A stretch of DNA of 45,792 nucleotides, from contig NZ_JBDSPJ010000003.1 of NCBI RefSeq assembly GCF_039912695.1, positions 1 through 45,792 of the forward strand, given 5' to 3'. The notes below the pieces were generated by a model. It ran no database searches. It was not told where the DNA came from and saw only the letters and a list, made by a program, of their open reading frames with translations. Each line of letters opens with the position of its first letter. The stretch's first letter is position 1. This document shows positions 31,863-40,329 of this stretch, in pieces. The position numbers were made by a program, and so were the translations under genes. Source of the DNA: Pseudolysinimonas_A sp039912695 (lineage in GTDB: Bacteria; Actinomycetota; Actinomycetes; Actinomycetales; Microbacteriaceae).

Positions 31863-33299
31863 ATGCCGTACGAGTTCGAGCGCACCCACCGGTTGGCCGT
31901 CCTCGGCGGCGGTCCGGGGGGCTACGAGGCAGCCCTGGCGGGTGCCCAACTGGGCGCTGACGTCACGCTCGTCGAGCGTGCCGGTGTCGGCGGCTCGGCC
32001 GTTCTGACCGACGTCGTGCCCAGTAAGACGCTGATCGCGACGGCGGAGGCCGCGAACGCGGTCCGTGAGGCGGCCGACCTCGGCGTGCAGTTCTACACGC
32101 ACTCCGACAAAGGCCGCGTTGTGCGTCCGGAAGTTGCGGTCAACCTCGGCGCCGTCAACAAGCGTCTTCTCGCCCTCGCGCAGCAGCAGTCCGCCGACAT
32201 GAAGGCGTCGCTGGTGCGCTCCGGCGTGAGAATTTTGCAGGGCGACGGCCGACTCGACGGCCCGAACACGATCGTCGTCTCGACCGGCCGGGGCAAGAGC
32301 CGCACCGACTTCGACGAGGTCACCGCCGACACCCTGGTGATCGCCGTCGGGGCCAGCCCCCGCATCCTGCCAACGGCCAAGCCTGACGGTGAGCGGATCT
32401 TCACCTGGACTCAGCTCTACTCGCTCGAGGCGATTCCCGAGCATCTGATCGTCGTCGGCTCGGGTGTCACGGGTGCCGAGTTCGCGTCGGCTTACCTCGC
32501 CCTCGGATCCGCGGTCACCCTGGTTTCCAGCCGCGACCAGGTGCTCCCCGGTGAGGATGACGATGCGGCAGCCGTCATCCAGGCCGTCTTCAAGCGCAAC
32601 GGCATGACGGTTCTCAACAAGAGCCGCGCCGCCTCCGTCACCCGCGACGGCGATGGGGTCATCGTGACCTTGGCCGATGGCCGCGAGGTGAAGGGGTCCC
32701 ACGCACTGCTGGCCGTCGGCTCCATCCCGAACACCGCCGGGATCGGGCTCGAAGAAGCCGGCATCCAGCTCACCGAGTCGGGACACATCCGGGTCAACCG
32801 CGTCGCCCGCACCTCGATGCCTTCGGTGTACGCGGCTGGCGACTGCAGCGACTTCCTGCCGCTGGCATCCGTCGCCGCAATGCAGGGCCGCACGGCCGTG
32901 TTCCACGCGATGGGGGATGCCGTCACCCCGACCGAGCAGCGCAACGTGACCAGCAACATCTTCACGCAGCCCGAGGTGGCGACGGTCGGCTGGTCGCAGC
33001 ACCAGATCGAAGAGGGCGTCGCGCAGGGCGAGATCTACAAGTTGGAGCTCGCCTCGAACCCGCGCGCCAAGATGATGGGCCTCAAAGACGGCTTCGTGAA
33101 GATCTTCGCCCGCACCGGCTCAGGCACCGTCATCGGCGGCGTCGTCGTGGCACCGAAGGCGAGCGACCTCATCCTGCCGATCGCCCTGGCGGTTGAGCAC
33201 CGGCTGACCGTTGACCAACTCGCCCGCGCGTTCAGCGTCTACCCGTCGCTGTCCGGGACGATCACCGACGCCGCTCGCGCGATGCACATCGTCGGCTGA
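31863..33299 (+). CDS. NAD(P)H:quinone dehydrogenase, LpdA-like flavoprotein
   Basis: 478 residues with the dihydrolipoamide dehydrogenase fold: FAD site LAVLGGGPGGYEAALAGAQLG, NAD site LIVVGSGVTGAEFASAYLALG, second FAD site SVYAAGDCSDFLPL and the dimer domain ending YPSLSGTITDAAR. The redox-active CxxxxC of true family members is replaced by GGSAVLTDV, without any cysteine, so disulfide chemistry is impossible. The mycobacterial homolog at this locus (Rv3303c, LpdA) is described as a quinone reductase lacking lipoamide activity. ATG 31863 is chosen by the conserved N terminus; the upstream frame is antisense to punA. Confidence 0.88.
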   Translation: MPYEFERTHRLAVLGGGPGGYEAALAGAQLGADVTLVERAGVGGSAVLTDVVPSKTLIATAEAANAVREAADLGVQFYTHSDKGRVVRPEVAVNLGAVNKRLLALAQQQSADMKASLVRSGVRILQGDGRLDGPNTIVVSTGRGKSRTDFDEVTADTLVIAVGASPRILPTAKPDGERIFTWTQLYSLEAIPEHLIVVGSGVTGAEFASAYLALGSAVTLVSSRDQVLPGEDDDAAAVIQAVFKRNGMTVLNKSRAASVTRDGDGVIVTLADGREVKGSHALLAVGSIPNTAGIGLEEAGIQLTESGHIRVNRVARTSMPSVYAAGDCSDFLPLASVAAMQGRTAVFHAMGDAVTPTEQRNVTSNIFTQPEVATVGWSQHQIEEGVAQGEIYKLELASNPRAKMMGLKDGFVKIFARTGSGTVIGGVVVAPKASDLILPIALAVEHRLTVDQLARAFSVYPSLSGTITDAARAMHIVG

Positions 33300-33327
33300 C
33301 CCGCGTCGGGTGACTCGTCGTGGGGCT

Positions 33328-33436
33328 GCTTTCCGTTTTCAGGAATTCCTGGGACCCGAGTGGCTAAGGATGCAGATGTCGAGGACTCCCGCCACACCAA
33401 TCACTCTGGCCACAGGAATTCCTGAAAAGGGAAAGC
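33328..33436 (+). repeat. Palindromic element B1, upstream of nuclease gene 2
   Basis: A 109-base element whose 24-base ends (33328-33351 and 33413-33436) are complementary at 23 positions; each end contains the palindrome CAGGAATTCCTG flanked by TTTT or AAAA. The interior GCCAGAGT, seen on the plus strand in B2 and B3, is on the minus strand here (ACTCTGGC at 33403-33410), so B1 is inverted relative to B2. It begins 28 bases after the lpdA-like stop and ends 96 bases before the nuclease-type gene. Confidence 0.85.
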
Positions 33437-33532
33437 TACCCGCGCGTCCTCCACAGCGCCATCACACGTCCCTCCTCTTGCGCGGCGCGGGAGTGGTCCC
33501 CTCATAGCCGAGGCGACGGCGATGATCAGCGG

Positions 33533-34474
33533 ATGTTCTCCGCGGCGAGCGTCGTTCGTGCTTTCGGCGGCATCGCAACCCGTCAACAGCTGATCGACGC
33601 CGGCCTGAGCGGCACCGATCTCACGGCGGGTGTTCGGCGAGGCGAGATCCGTAGAGTCCGCAGGGCGCACTACGCGACGCCCAATGCGCCGCGGGCAGCA
33701 GTCGATGCCGTGCGCGTCGGCGGACGATTGTGCGGGCTCAGCGCGGCAGGTACGTACGGTATCTGGGCGGGATTCGGCACCGTGGTGCACGTCGCGATTC
33801 CACGCAACGCATCGCGCCTCCGCGTCATCCGCGCCGACGGCGGGGTGACCCCTGACATCTCGGAGCGACCCATCCGCCTGCACTGGATCGATGCGGAGCC
33901 GAACCGCGAGTGCTGGCGGGTGAGTCTCGCGGACTCGCTCCGAGCATCGGTGTCCTGGTCGGATCACGAAACGGCGATGGCATGCTTAGACACCGCGATC
34001 GACGGTGCGGGATTGACATCCCACGCGCTCCGAGCGATTTTCGAGAGGGAGTCCCTGGCTTCGCGACTTCGCGCCGCGGCCGCGAGATCGGGATGCGGCT
34101 CGGGTTACGAGTCGATCGTGGTCAGGCGACTCGAGCGGCTTGGCTTGCCTATCCGCCAGCAGGTGGTCATCTCCGGTGTCGGCCGGGTGGACGCACTCAT
34201 TGGCCGATCCCTCGTCGTGGAAATCGATGGCGTCGAGACCCATTTCACTCGTGAGGCGTTCGAAGCGGACCGGCTGCGTGACGCGACGATTGTCGCGCGC
34301 GGCGGCGCCGTCATCCGCCTCTCGACGCGCCGCATTCGTGAGGACTGGAACGGATGCGCGGCCGAGATCCTCGCGGCTTTCCGTTTTCAGGAATCTATGG
34401 GGGCCGCGGGGCCAGAGTTGGCTGCTGCGACCTCAGAAGTCGACTTCCGCCACATCCGCAACAGAAATTCCTGA
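33533..34474 (+). CDS. AbiEi-like HTH / DUF559 nuclease-type protein (copy 2)
   Basis: 313 residues, same architecture as the gene at 9498 but clearly diverged. The N-terminal winged helix is GGIATRQQLIDAGLSGTDLTAGVRRGEIRRVRRAHYA; the family middle part is GGRLCGLSAAGTYGIW; the nuclease-like core is VGRVDALIGRSLVVEIDGVETHFTREAFEADRLRDATIVARGGAVIRLS, with VD, ExDG and H as candidate PD-(D/E)XK residues. The C-terminal 32 residues (from about FRFQESMG) are encoded by palindrome B2, and the TGA stop is inside its right arm. ATG 33533 is the only reasonable start. Monocistronic. Function unknown; no toxin partner is present. Confidence 0.76.
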   Translation: MFSAASVVRAFGGIATRQQLIDAGLSGTDLTAGVRRGEIRRVRRAHYATPNAPRAAVDAVRVGGRLCGLSAAGTYGIWAGFGTVVHVAIPRNASRLRVIRADGGVTPDISERPIRLHWIDAEPNRECWRVSLADSLRASVSWSDHETAMACLDTAIDGAGLTSHALRAIFERESLASRLRAAAARSGCGSGYESIVVRRLERLGLPIRQQVVISGVGRVDALIGRSLVVEIDGVETHFTREAFEADRLRDATIVARGGAVIRLSTRRIREDWNGCAAEILAAFRFQESMGAAGPELAAATSEVDFRHIRNRNS

Positions 34475-34483
34475 AAAGCGAAG
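34376..34483 (+). repeat. Palindromic element B2, overlapping the end of nuclease gene 2
   Basis: Left end CTTTCCGTTTTCAGGAAT (from 34377) and right end ATTCCTGAAAAGCGAAG (34467-34483) form the outer stem; GAAGTCGACTTC (34436-34447) is a perfect palindrome at the apex. Shares arms with B1 and arms plus GCCAGAGTTG and CACATCCGCAACA with B3. The gene's stop TGA (34472-34474) lies in the right-arm CCTGAA. It separates this gene from the convergent biotin carboxylase gene. Confidence 0.83.
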
Positions 34484-34505
34484 GGACCCGAAACCGAAGC
34501 CGCGG

Positions 34506-36290
34506 TCAGGTCGTAATCGCGAGCAGCCGGTGACCGGCGGAGACCGTCGCACCGACCGTGGCATCCAGGATGGCGACGGTGCCGTCCTGGTGTGCCGTGA
34601 TCGGCTGCTCCATTTTCATTGCTTCGAGCACGAGCACCAGGTCACCCTTGACGACCTTGTCGCCGTCGGCCACGGCGACCTTGACGATCGTCGCCTGCAT
34701 CGGCGCGACGATGGTGTCGCCGGTTGCGGTATTGACCGAAGACCCCCCGCTGCGGCGCTTGGGGGTCGGGGCTGATGCCACCGAACCGGATGACGAGGGC
34801 AGCAGTTTCGAGGGGAGCGACACCGAAATGCGCTTGCCATCCACTTCGACCACGACGTCGTGACGTTTCTCGGGGCTGCCGCTTTCCGGCAGCATCCCGC
34901 CCCACGGCTCGATGTCGTTGACGAACTCGGTTTCGATCCAGCGGGTGTACACGCCGAAGTGTCCGTCCGCGGCGACGAACGCCGGGTCGCGCACGATCTT
35001 GCGGTGGAAGGGCAGCACGGTCGGCAGACCAGAAACCTCGAACTCGTCGAGCGCGCGGCGGGCTCGCTCCAGGGCATCCGCGCGGGTGTGCCCGGTCACG
35101 ATCAGTTTCGCGAGCAGTGAGTCGAACGCACCTGAGATGACGTCGCCTGTCGTGACGCCCGAGTCGACGCGCACGCCGGGTCCGCCGGGGAAACGCAGCA
35201 CGTTGACCGGTCCCGGGGTGGGCAGGAAGTTGCGGCCCGGGTCTTCGCCGTTGATGCGGAACTCGATCGAGTGTCCGCGCGTCTCGGGGTCGACCGGGTC
35301 GAGCAGGCCGCCCTCAGCGATGCGGAACTGCTCACGCACCAGGTCGATACCGGTGACCTCTTCTGAGACCGGATGTTCGACCTGGAGGCGGGTGTTGACC
35401 TCGAGGAACGAGACGGTGCCGTCTTTGCCGATCAGGAACTCACAGGTGCCGGCCCCGAGATAGCCGACCTCTTTGAGGATGGCCTTCGACGACGTGTAGA
35501 GCAGCTCGGTCTGAGCGGGCGTAAGGAAAGGTGCCGGCGCCTCCTCGACCAGTTTTTGGTGACGGCGCTGCAGCGAGCAGTCCCGGGTGGAGACCACGAT
35601 CACGGTGCCCGCCGAGTCGGCCAGACACTGCGTTTCGACGTGGCGCGGTTCGTCGAGGTACTTCTCAACGAAGCACTCGCCGCGCCCGAAGGCAGCGGTT
35701 GCCTCGCGCACCGCAGACTCGAACAGTTCCGGAATCTCTTCGCGCGTTCTCGCAACCTTGAGGCCGCGGCCGCCGCCGCCGAAGGCAGCTTTGATCGCGA
35801 CCGGAAGGCCGACCTCGTCGACGAAGGCGAGGATTTCGTCGGCATCCACAACCGGGTTGAGGGTGCCGGGGGCGAGCGGTGCGCCGACCTTCTCAGCGAC
35901 ATGGCGAGCCGAGACCTTGTCGCCCAGGCGGTCGATGGCGTCGGGGGAGGGACCGATCCAGATCAGTCCGGCGGCGATGACCGCGCGGGCGAAGTCGGCG
36001 TTCTCGGCGAGGAATCCGTAGCCCGGATGCACGGCGTCGGCGCCCGACCGACGGGCGATCGAGAGCAATTTGTCGATCACCAGATAGGTGTCGGCTGAGG
36101 TGGTGCCGTCGAGCGCGTAGGCCTCGTCGGCGAGCTTGACGTGCCGCGCGTCGCGGTCTTGGTCGGCATAGACGGCGACGGAGCCGATACCGGAGTCCTT
36201 CGCCGCCCTGATGACTCGTACGGCTATTTCGCCCCGGTTTGCGATCAGGACTTTGGTGATGCGTCGTTGCGCAACCGCGGCGGAAACCAT
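34506..36290 (-). CDS. accA3: Acyl-CoA carboxylase alpha subunit (biotin carboxylase + BCCP)
   Basis: Carboxylates biotin with bicarbonate and ATP and carries it to the carboxyltransferase encoded at 42783. 594 residues: biotin carboxylase N domain (KVLIANRGEIAVRVIRAAKD, HPGYGFLAEN), ATP-grasp (AFGGGGRGLKVAR, RDCSLQRRHQKLVEEAPAPF, FLEVNTRLQVEHPVSEEVTGIDLV), a linker, and a C-terminal BCCP domain with biotin lysine near residue 559 in EAMKMEQP. The frame opens at 36341, but ATG 36290 fits the family start and lies eight bases after TAGGCT. The mycobacterial homolog AccA3 serves both acetyl- and propionyl-CoA carboxylases, which is likely here. Confidence 0.94.
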   Translation of the reverse strand: MVSAAVAQRRITKVLIANRGEIAVRVIRAAKDSGIGSVAVYADQDRDARHVKLADEAYALDGTTSADTYLVIDKLLSIARRSGADAVHPGYGFLAENADFARAVIAAGLIWIGPSPDAIDRLGDKVSARHVAEKVGAPLAPGTLNPVVDADEILAFVDEVGLPVAIKAAFGGGGRGLKVARTREEIPELFESAVREATAAFGRGECFVEKYLDEPRHVETQCLADSAGTVIVVSTRDCSLQRRHQKLVEEAPAPFLTPAQTELLYTSSKAILKEVGYLGAGTCEFLIGKDGTVSFLEVNTRLQVEHPVSEEVTGIDLVREQFRIAEGGLLDPVDPETRGHSIEFRINGEDPGRNFLPTPGPVNVLRFPGGPGVRVDSGVTTGDVISGAFDSLLAKLIVTGHTRADALERARRALDEFEVSGLPTVLPFHRKIVRDPAFVAADGHFGVYTRWIETEFVNDIEPWGGMLPESGSPEKRHDVVVEVDGKRISVSLPSKLLPSSSGSVASAPTPKRRSGGSSVNTATGDTIVAPMQATIVKVAVADGDKVVKGDLVLVLEAMKMEQPITAHQDGTVAILDATVGATVSAGHRLLAITT

Positions 36291-36298
36291 AAGAACCG

Positions 36299-36304
36299 AG
36301 CCTA
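36299..36304 (-). promoter_or_regulatory. -10 box TAGGCT, leaderless type
   Basis: TAGGCT on the minus strand ends eight bases before ATG 36290 of the carboxylase alpha gene. Confidence 0.5.
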
Positions 36305-36368
36305 TCGGGGGTATTTCACTGGCCGTTTGTCGAGGTCCCACAGAAACGTCCTGGTTTTGCGGTGGGAC

Positions 36369-36980
36369 TCACCAGAGGTCCGGCCATTCGATCGCGAGCT
36401 GTCGCACCAGATTCCTCAGGGTCGGGATCGAGATGCCGATCACCGTGCTCGGGTCACCGTCGATGCTCGCGATGAACGCGGCGCCCTTGGCGTCGATGGT
36501 GAACGCGCCCGCCACCTCGAGTGGCTCGGTCGTCGCGACGTAGGCGTCGATCTCAGCTTCGGTGATGTCGCTCGCGAAAGTTACCGTCGCGACCGCGGCT
36601 TGTCCGACGGCGCGGCCGGTGCCATCCACTCGCGCGTCGATGAGCCAGTGCCCCGAGTGCAGGCGTCCGGAGCGCCCGCGCTGGGCCAACCAGCGCGCTC
36701 GTGCCACGGCCGGTTCGTGCGGCTTGCCGTAGACAACGCCGTCGATTTCGAATGCCGAGTCTCCCCCGAATACCAACCCGTTGAGGTCGGGATGCTGTGC
36801 GACGACCGCCTCGGCTTTCAGTCGTGCCAGCAGTTGCACCATCTCGGGCGGGCGCAGTGGTCCGGCGGATGCGACGGCAGCCTCTTCATCGACGCCGGGT
36901 GCCAGCGCGATGGGCTCGATACCGGCCGCGCGCAGGGTGGCCAGACGTGCCGGGGAGGTCGAGGCGAGATAGAGCCGCAT
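36369..36980 (-). CDS. maf: Maf nucleotide pyrophosphatase
   Basis: 203-residue Maf/Ham1-like house-cleaning pyrophosphatase acting on non-canonical or methylated nucleoside triphosphates. The start LYLASTSPARLATLRAAGI is the family signature (S-x-S-P-R type), followed by GVDEEAAV, VFGGDSAFEIDGVVYGKP with the catalytic Asp, and the late AGAFTIDAKGAAFI and IDGDPSTVIGISIPTL. ATG 36980 has an AGGAG site. It ends 78 bases before the carboxylase alpha gene on the same strand, and is divergent from the methyltransferase at 37004, sharing a 23-base gap. Confidence 0.94.
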   Translation of the reverse strand: MRLYLASTSPARLATLRAAGIEPIALAPGVDEEAAVASAGPLRPPEMVQLLARLKAEAVVAQHPDLNGLVFGGDSAFEIDGVVYGKPHEPAVARARWLAQRGRSGRLHSGHWLIDARVDGTGRAVGQAAVATVTFASDITEAEIDAYVATTEPLEVAGAFTIDAKGAAFIASIDGDPSTVIGISIPTLRNLVRQLAIEWPDLW

Positions 36981-36990
36981 GGGTCGCTCC

Positions 36991-36996
36991 TAAGCT
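36991..36996 (+). promoter_or_regulatory. -10 box TAAGCT, leaderless type
   Basis: TAAGCT ends seven bases before ATG 37004. It lies only ten bases from the maf start codon on the other strand, so the two genes' initiation regions overlap. Confidence 0.5.
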
Positions 36997-37003
36997 GTCG
37001 AAA

Positions 37004-38230
37004 ATGGGCGACATGCAGGGCACTGAGATCGAGGTCGAGGCTACCAATATGGCCCACGGTGGAGAGTCGGTGGCACGACTCGACGGCCGAGTGATTTTCG
37101 TGGCCGACGCGATCCCCGGCGAACGGCTGCGGGTGCGGGTCACCGATGACTCGAAGCCGAAGTTTTGGAGGGCTGACACCGTCGAGGTGCTCGACGCGAG
37201 TCCGCACCGAGTTCCGCACATCTGGGCCGAGGCGTCGGTCGATCGCGATCCCGCCCAGCGTCCCGGCGGGGCGGACTACGGCCACATAGCGCTCGGGCAG
37301 CAGCGGGTACTGAAAGCGCAGGTACTGACCGAGTCGCTTGCCCGCATGGCGAAGGTTGATCGCACGGTCGACGTCGAAGCGCTACCCGGCCCGACCGACG
37401 GCACGGGATGGCGAACCCGCGAGCGGCTGCACGTTGCCGCCGACGGATCCATTGGGCCCTACGCCGCGCGATCACACCGGGTGGTCGCGGTGGCCGATCT
37501 ACCGCTCGCGGTCGACCGGGTGCGTGACCTGGCTCCGCTGCGCGAAAGCATGCCGGGCGTGAAATCGGTGCAGGTGCTCGCCCCGAGTCTCGGCGACGGC
37601 GCACGTCTGGTCATCGACGAGCAAAAGCCGACGGTCATTCGCGAAAGGGTCGGGATGCGCGAATTCCGGGTCGACGACACGGGATTCTGGCAGGTGCACG
37701 CCGCCGCCGCGGAGACCCTCACCGCAGCGGTTCAGGATGCCATCGACCCGACCCTTTTCGACGAGAAAGCGGCCAACCTCGACCTGTACGGCGGCGTCGG
37801 ACTGCTCGCGGCGGCGGTGGGTGACCGATTCGGGCACGGGGTGCGCATCACGACGGTTGAGTCGGACGCGCGAGCCACCGAGCACGCGGCCGAGAACCTC
37901 GCCGACTGGCTCGGGGCAGCCGTGATCACTGAGCGCGTCGAGCGTTGGGCGCGTTCGCTCGCGGACGTTTCGGCCTCCGAGCGCACTCGCCTTGCGGCCG
38001 GCACCGTCATCCTGGATCCGCCCCGATCGGGTGCCGGGGCAGAGGTACTCGGCGCGATAACGACCGTCGCTCCGGCCCAAATCGTCTACGTGAGCTGCGA
38101 TCCGGTTGCCTTCGCGCGCGACGTCGCCCTGCTTGCCGAGGCCGGCTACCAGCTCGTCGGGCTTCGGGCATTCGACCTCTTTCCGCACACGCATCACGTC
38201 GAAGCGGTCGGATCGTTTCAACGCGCCTGA
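37004..38230 (+). CDS. TRAM-domain RNA uridine methyltransferase, TrmA/RumA family
   Basis: 408 residues. The N-terminal TRAM domain (IEVEATNMAHGGESVARLDG, VFVADAIPGERLRVRV) binds RNA; the C-terminal SAM-dependent domain has LDLYGGVGLLAAAVGDRFG, ILDPPRSGAG and the catalytic region IVYVSCDPVAFARDVALLAEAGY, giving 5-methyluridine chemistry. In RumA-type enzymes the segment after TRAM holds four cysteines for a 4Fe-4S cluster; here it reads DPAQRPGGADYGHI, with no cysteine, as in other cluster-less actinobacterial members. Target (tRNA or rRNA) is unknown. ATG 37004 follows TAAGCT at leaderless spacing. Confidence 0.88.
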   Translation: MGDMQGTEIEVEATNMAHGGESVARLDGRVIFVADAIPGERLRVRVTDDSKPKFWRADTVEVLDASPHRVPHIWAEASVDRDPAQRPGGADYGHIALGQQRVLKAQVLTESLARMAKVDRTVDVEALPGPTDGTGWRTRERLHVAADGSIGPYAARSHRVVAVADLPLAVDRVRDLAPLRESMPGVKSVQVLAPSLGDGARLVIDEQKPTVIRERVGMREFRVDDTGFWQVHAAAAETLTAAVQDAIDPTLFDEKAANLDLYGGVGLLAAAVGDRFGHGVRITTVESDARATEHAAENLADWLGAAVITERVERWARSLADVSASERTRLAAGTVILDPPRSGAGAEVLGAITTVAPAQIVYVSCDPVAFARDVALLAEAGYQLVGLRAFDLFPHTHHVEAVGSFQRA

Positions 38231-38292
38231 GCTCTCACGATCCGCCCCAAAGTTGGGTGCAGCGCCAACGTTCGACGGGAGTTTCGTCGGAG

Positions 38293-38298
38293 TAGGCT
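38293..38298 (+). promoter_or_regulatory. -10 box TAGGCT of the two-component operon
   Basis: TAGGCT would start transcription near 38305, leaving about 50 bases before the response regulator start and including a GGGGGAG ribosome site. Upstream, GCCCCAAAG (38244-38252) within CCCAAAGTTGGG resembles the boxes at 42467 and 42530. Confidence 0.45.
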
Positions 38299-38354
38299 CA
38301 TGGCGAACACAACCGTTCGGAAGTAGCTGGTCCGATGAGCCGGGGGAGAACGGG

Positions 38355-39071
38355 TTGAGCGTGTCAGAGGCAACAGGGGTTTCCGCCGAGGGGTTCCCGT
38401 CCACCCCGTCGGCGTCGAAAATTCGTGTCGCTATCGTCGACGACCACGAGTCGGTGCGACTGGGCCTGAAGGCCGCTTTCGCCGACGAGGGGTACGACGT
38501 CGTGACGGTTTCCCCGAACGTCAACGATCTGATCAGTTCACTGGCGGGTCGCGAAGTGGATGTTGTCGTGCTCGATCTCTCCCTGGGGGATGGCTCGAGC
38601 GTCACCGAAAACGTGAAGCGCGTTCAGGCGGCGGGTGCTGCCGTGCTGGTGCATTCAATCGCCGACCGCGTCGGCCTCGTGCGTGAAGCGCTCGCCGCCG
38701 GCGCCGCAGGTGTCATCCCGAAATCATCGGCCACCAAGACGGTGATCGCGGCTGCCGCCACGGTCGCCCGGGGCGACGTGCTCAATAACTTGGAATGGGC
38801 GACCGCGATCGACGCCGACCGCGATTTCGCGAAGGCGCAGCTGGGGCGACGCGAGCGGGAGATCCTGCACCTGTACGCCTCGGGTTTGCCCCTCAAACTC
38901 GCCGCCGAGCAGCTGGGGATCGGATACTCGACCGCGCGGGAATACCTCGACCGCATCCGCGTCAAGTACGTCGAGGTGGGACGTCCCGCGCCGACCAAGG
39001 TCGATCTGCTCCGTCGCGCGGTGGAGGATGGCATCCTGCCGGGCCTAGACGCCGACGGTGGCGACGCCTAG
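38355..39071 (+). CDS. LuxR-type response regulator
   Basis: 238 residues. The receiver domain has acidic residues D29/D30 in VAIVDDHESVR, phospho-acceptor D74 in VVVLDLSLGDG, the switch serine in LVHSIADR and lysine in VIPKSSA. The C-terminal HTH is LGRREREILHLYASGLPLKLAAEQLGIGYSTAREYLDRIRVKY, close to actinobacterial BldM/NarL-type regulators. TTG 38355 has GGGGGAG at six bases; GTG 38361, two codons later, is the alternative. The 3' end overlaps the kinase gene by 14 bases, so the pair is cognate. The regulon is unknown; see the box shared with 42467. Confidence 0.88.
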   Translation: MSVSEATGVSAEGFPSTPSASKIRVAIVDDHESVRLGLKAAFADEGYDVVTVSPNVNDLISSLAGREVDVVVLDLSLGDGSSVTENVKRVQAAGAAVLVHSIADRVGLVREALAAGAAGVIPKSSATKTVIAAAATVARGDVLNNLEWATAIDADRDFAKAQLGRREREILHLYASGLPLKLAAEQLGIGYSTAREYLDRIRVKYVEVGRPAPTKVDLLRRAVEDGILPGLDADGGDA

Positions 39072-40329
39072 CCGGGTGGCGGGCGATCTCAACCTCGCCC
39101 GGCCGGTCCGCAACCCGCTGAGTCTGCTTCGCGTCGACGCTGCTATCGCGCGTCTCGCGGCCGTGATCGGCGGTGCCTTCTTTCTGCAATCCATTCCGCT
39201 TCAGCTCAGTCAGCTTCCCAACATGGCACCGGTCTGGAGCATCGCAATGCTCGGCATCATCGTCGCCTCCCTCGTCGTATGCGCGGTCGCGGCAATCGCC
39301 AAACGGTTCGTTCGTACGACCTATCCGGTGTTTGCGATCGTCTACCTGGTGGCCCTGGTGACCTGGCCGTTCGCCGTGGTCGACATCCCGAAAGCGGAGG
39401 GGAATCCCGCCAGCTATTGGCTGTACTTTCTGCTGACGATCGCCACGTCGATGGCCGCGGTAAGCCTTGATCTGCCGCTCGCCGCTGTGTACACGATCGG
39501 CGTACCGGTGGTCTACGGCATCATCCGGGTCACCCCTCCTGGCGGGCACGTGGATGTCGTCCTTGCTGTCCTCGACTCGGTCTACTCGATTCTGCTCGGC
39601 GGGGCGATCCTGATCCTCATCGTTGTCCTTCGATCGGCGGCTAGCGGGGTCGACGTCGCGCAGCAAAACGCCCTCGAGCGCTACTCCCATGCCGTTCGGC
39701 AGCATGCAACCGAAGCCGAACGCGTTCAGGTCGACGCGATCGTGCACGACAGCGTGCTGACCACCTTGCTGTCGGCTGCGCGAGCATTCACCCCTGAAGC
39801 GAAAGTGCTCGCCTCGACCATGGCCTCTAACGCGATCGGGCACCTCCGCGAGGCAGTAGCAGCCGCACCCGACTCCGAGGCAACCATCTCCGGCGAGATC
39901 GTGGCCAATCGCATCATCAGCGCCGCCGAGAGCATGTCGCAGCCTGTCTCAGTGCGCACGTTCGCGACGGAGTGGTGCCTCATTCCGATTAACGTCGCTG
40001 AGGCCGCCTATTCGGCAACCGTGCAGGCGATGATCAACAGCCTCCAACACGCGGGAAATGGCGTCGAACGCTGGGTTGAGGTGCACTCGCTCGGGCATCA
40101 AGCGTTCACGATCGAGATCGGTGACCGCGGCAAAGGCTTCGAGCTGGACGACATCCCCACCGAGCGTCTGGGCGTGCGGGTGTCAATCTTCGAACGCGTC
40201 GCGACCGCCGGTGGGGTCGCCCACATCGAAACGGCGCCGGGCCAGGGCACCGTCATCACTCTGAGTTGGGACGGCGTCCCCGCCACCACCGGACCGGTCG
40301 ACGTTGTTCAGGAGGTGGAGCGCGCATGA
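39058..40329 (+). CDS. Sensor histidine kinase
   Basis: 423 residues. About five to six N-terminal helices (for example VIGGAFFLQSIPLQL, SIAMLGIIVASLVVCAVAAI, VFAIVYLVALVTWPFAVV, ILLGGAILILIVVL) form a membrane sensor with little external domain. The phosphotransfer histidine is H230 in VDAIVHDSVLTTLLSAAR, HisKA_3-like. The ATPase domain has an N box around N327 (INSLQHAG) and a G box GDRGKGFELD at 355, then GQGTVITLSW. GTG 39058 lies within the response regulator's last codons; the stop overlaps the third gene (ATGA). It should phosphorylate the regulator encoded upstream. Confidence 0.88.
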   Translation: MATPSRVAGDLNLARPVRNPLSLLRVDAAIARLAAVIGGAFFLQSIPLQLSQLPNMAPVWSIAMLGIIVASLVVCAVAAIAKRFVRTTYPVFAIVYLVALVTWPFAVVDIPKAEGNPASYWLYFLLTIATSMAAVSLDLPLAAVYTIGVPVVYGIIRVTPPGGHVDVVLAVLDSVYSILLGGAILILIVVLRSAASGVDVAQQNALERYSHAVRQHATEAERVQVDAIVHDSVLTTLLSAARAFTPEAKVLASTMASNAIGHLREAVAAAPDSEATISGEIVANRIISAAESMSQPVSVRTFATEWCLIPINVAEAAYSATVQAMINSLQHAGNGVERWVEVHSLGHQAFTIEIGDRGKGFELDDIPTERLGVRVSIFERVATAGGVAHIETAPGQGTVITLSWDGVPATTGPVDVVQEVERA

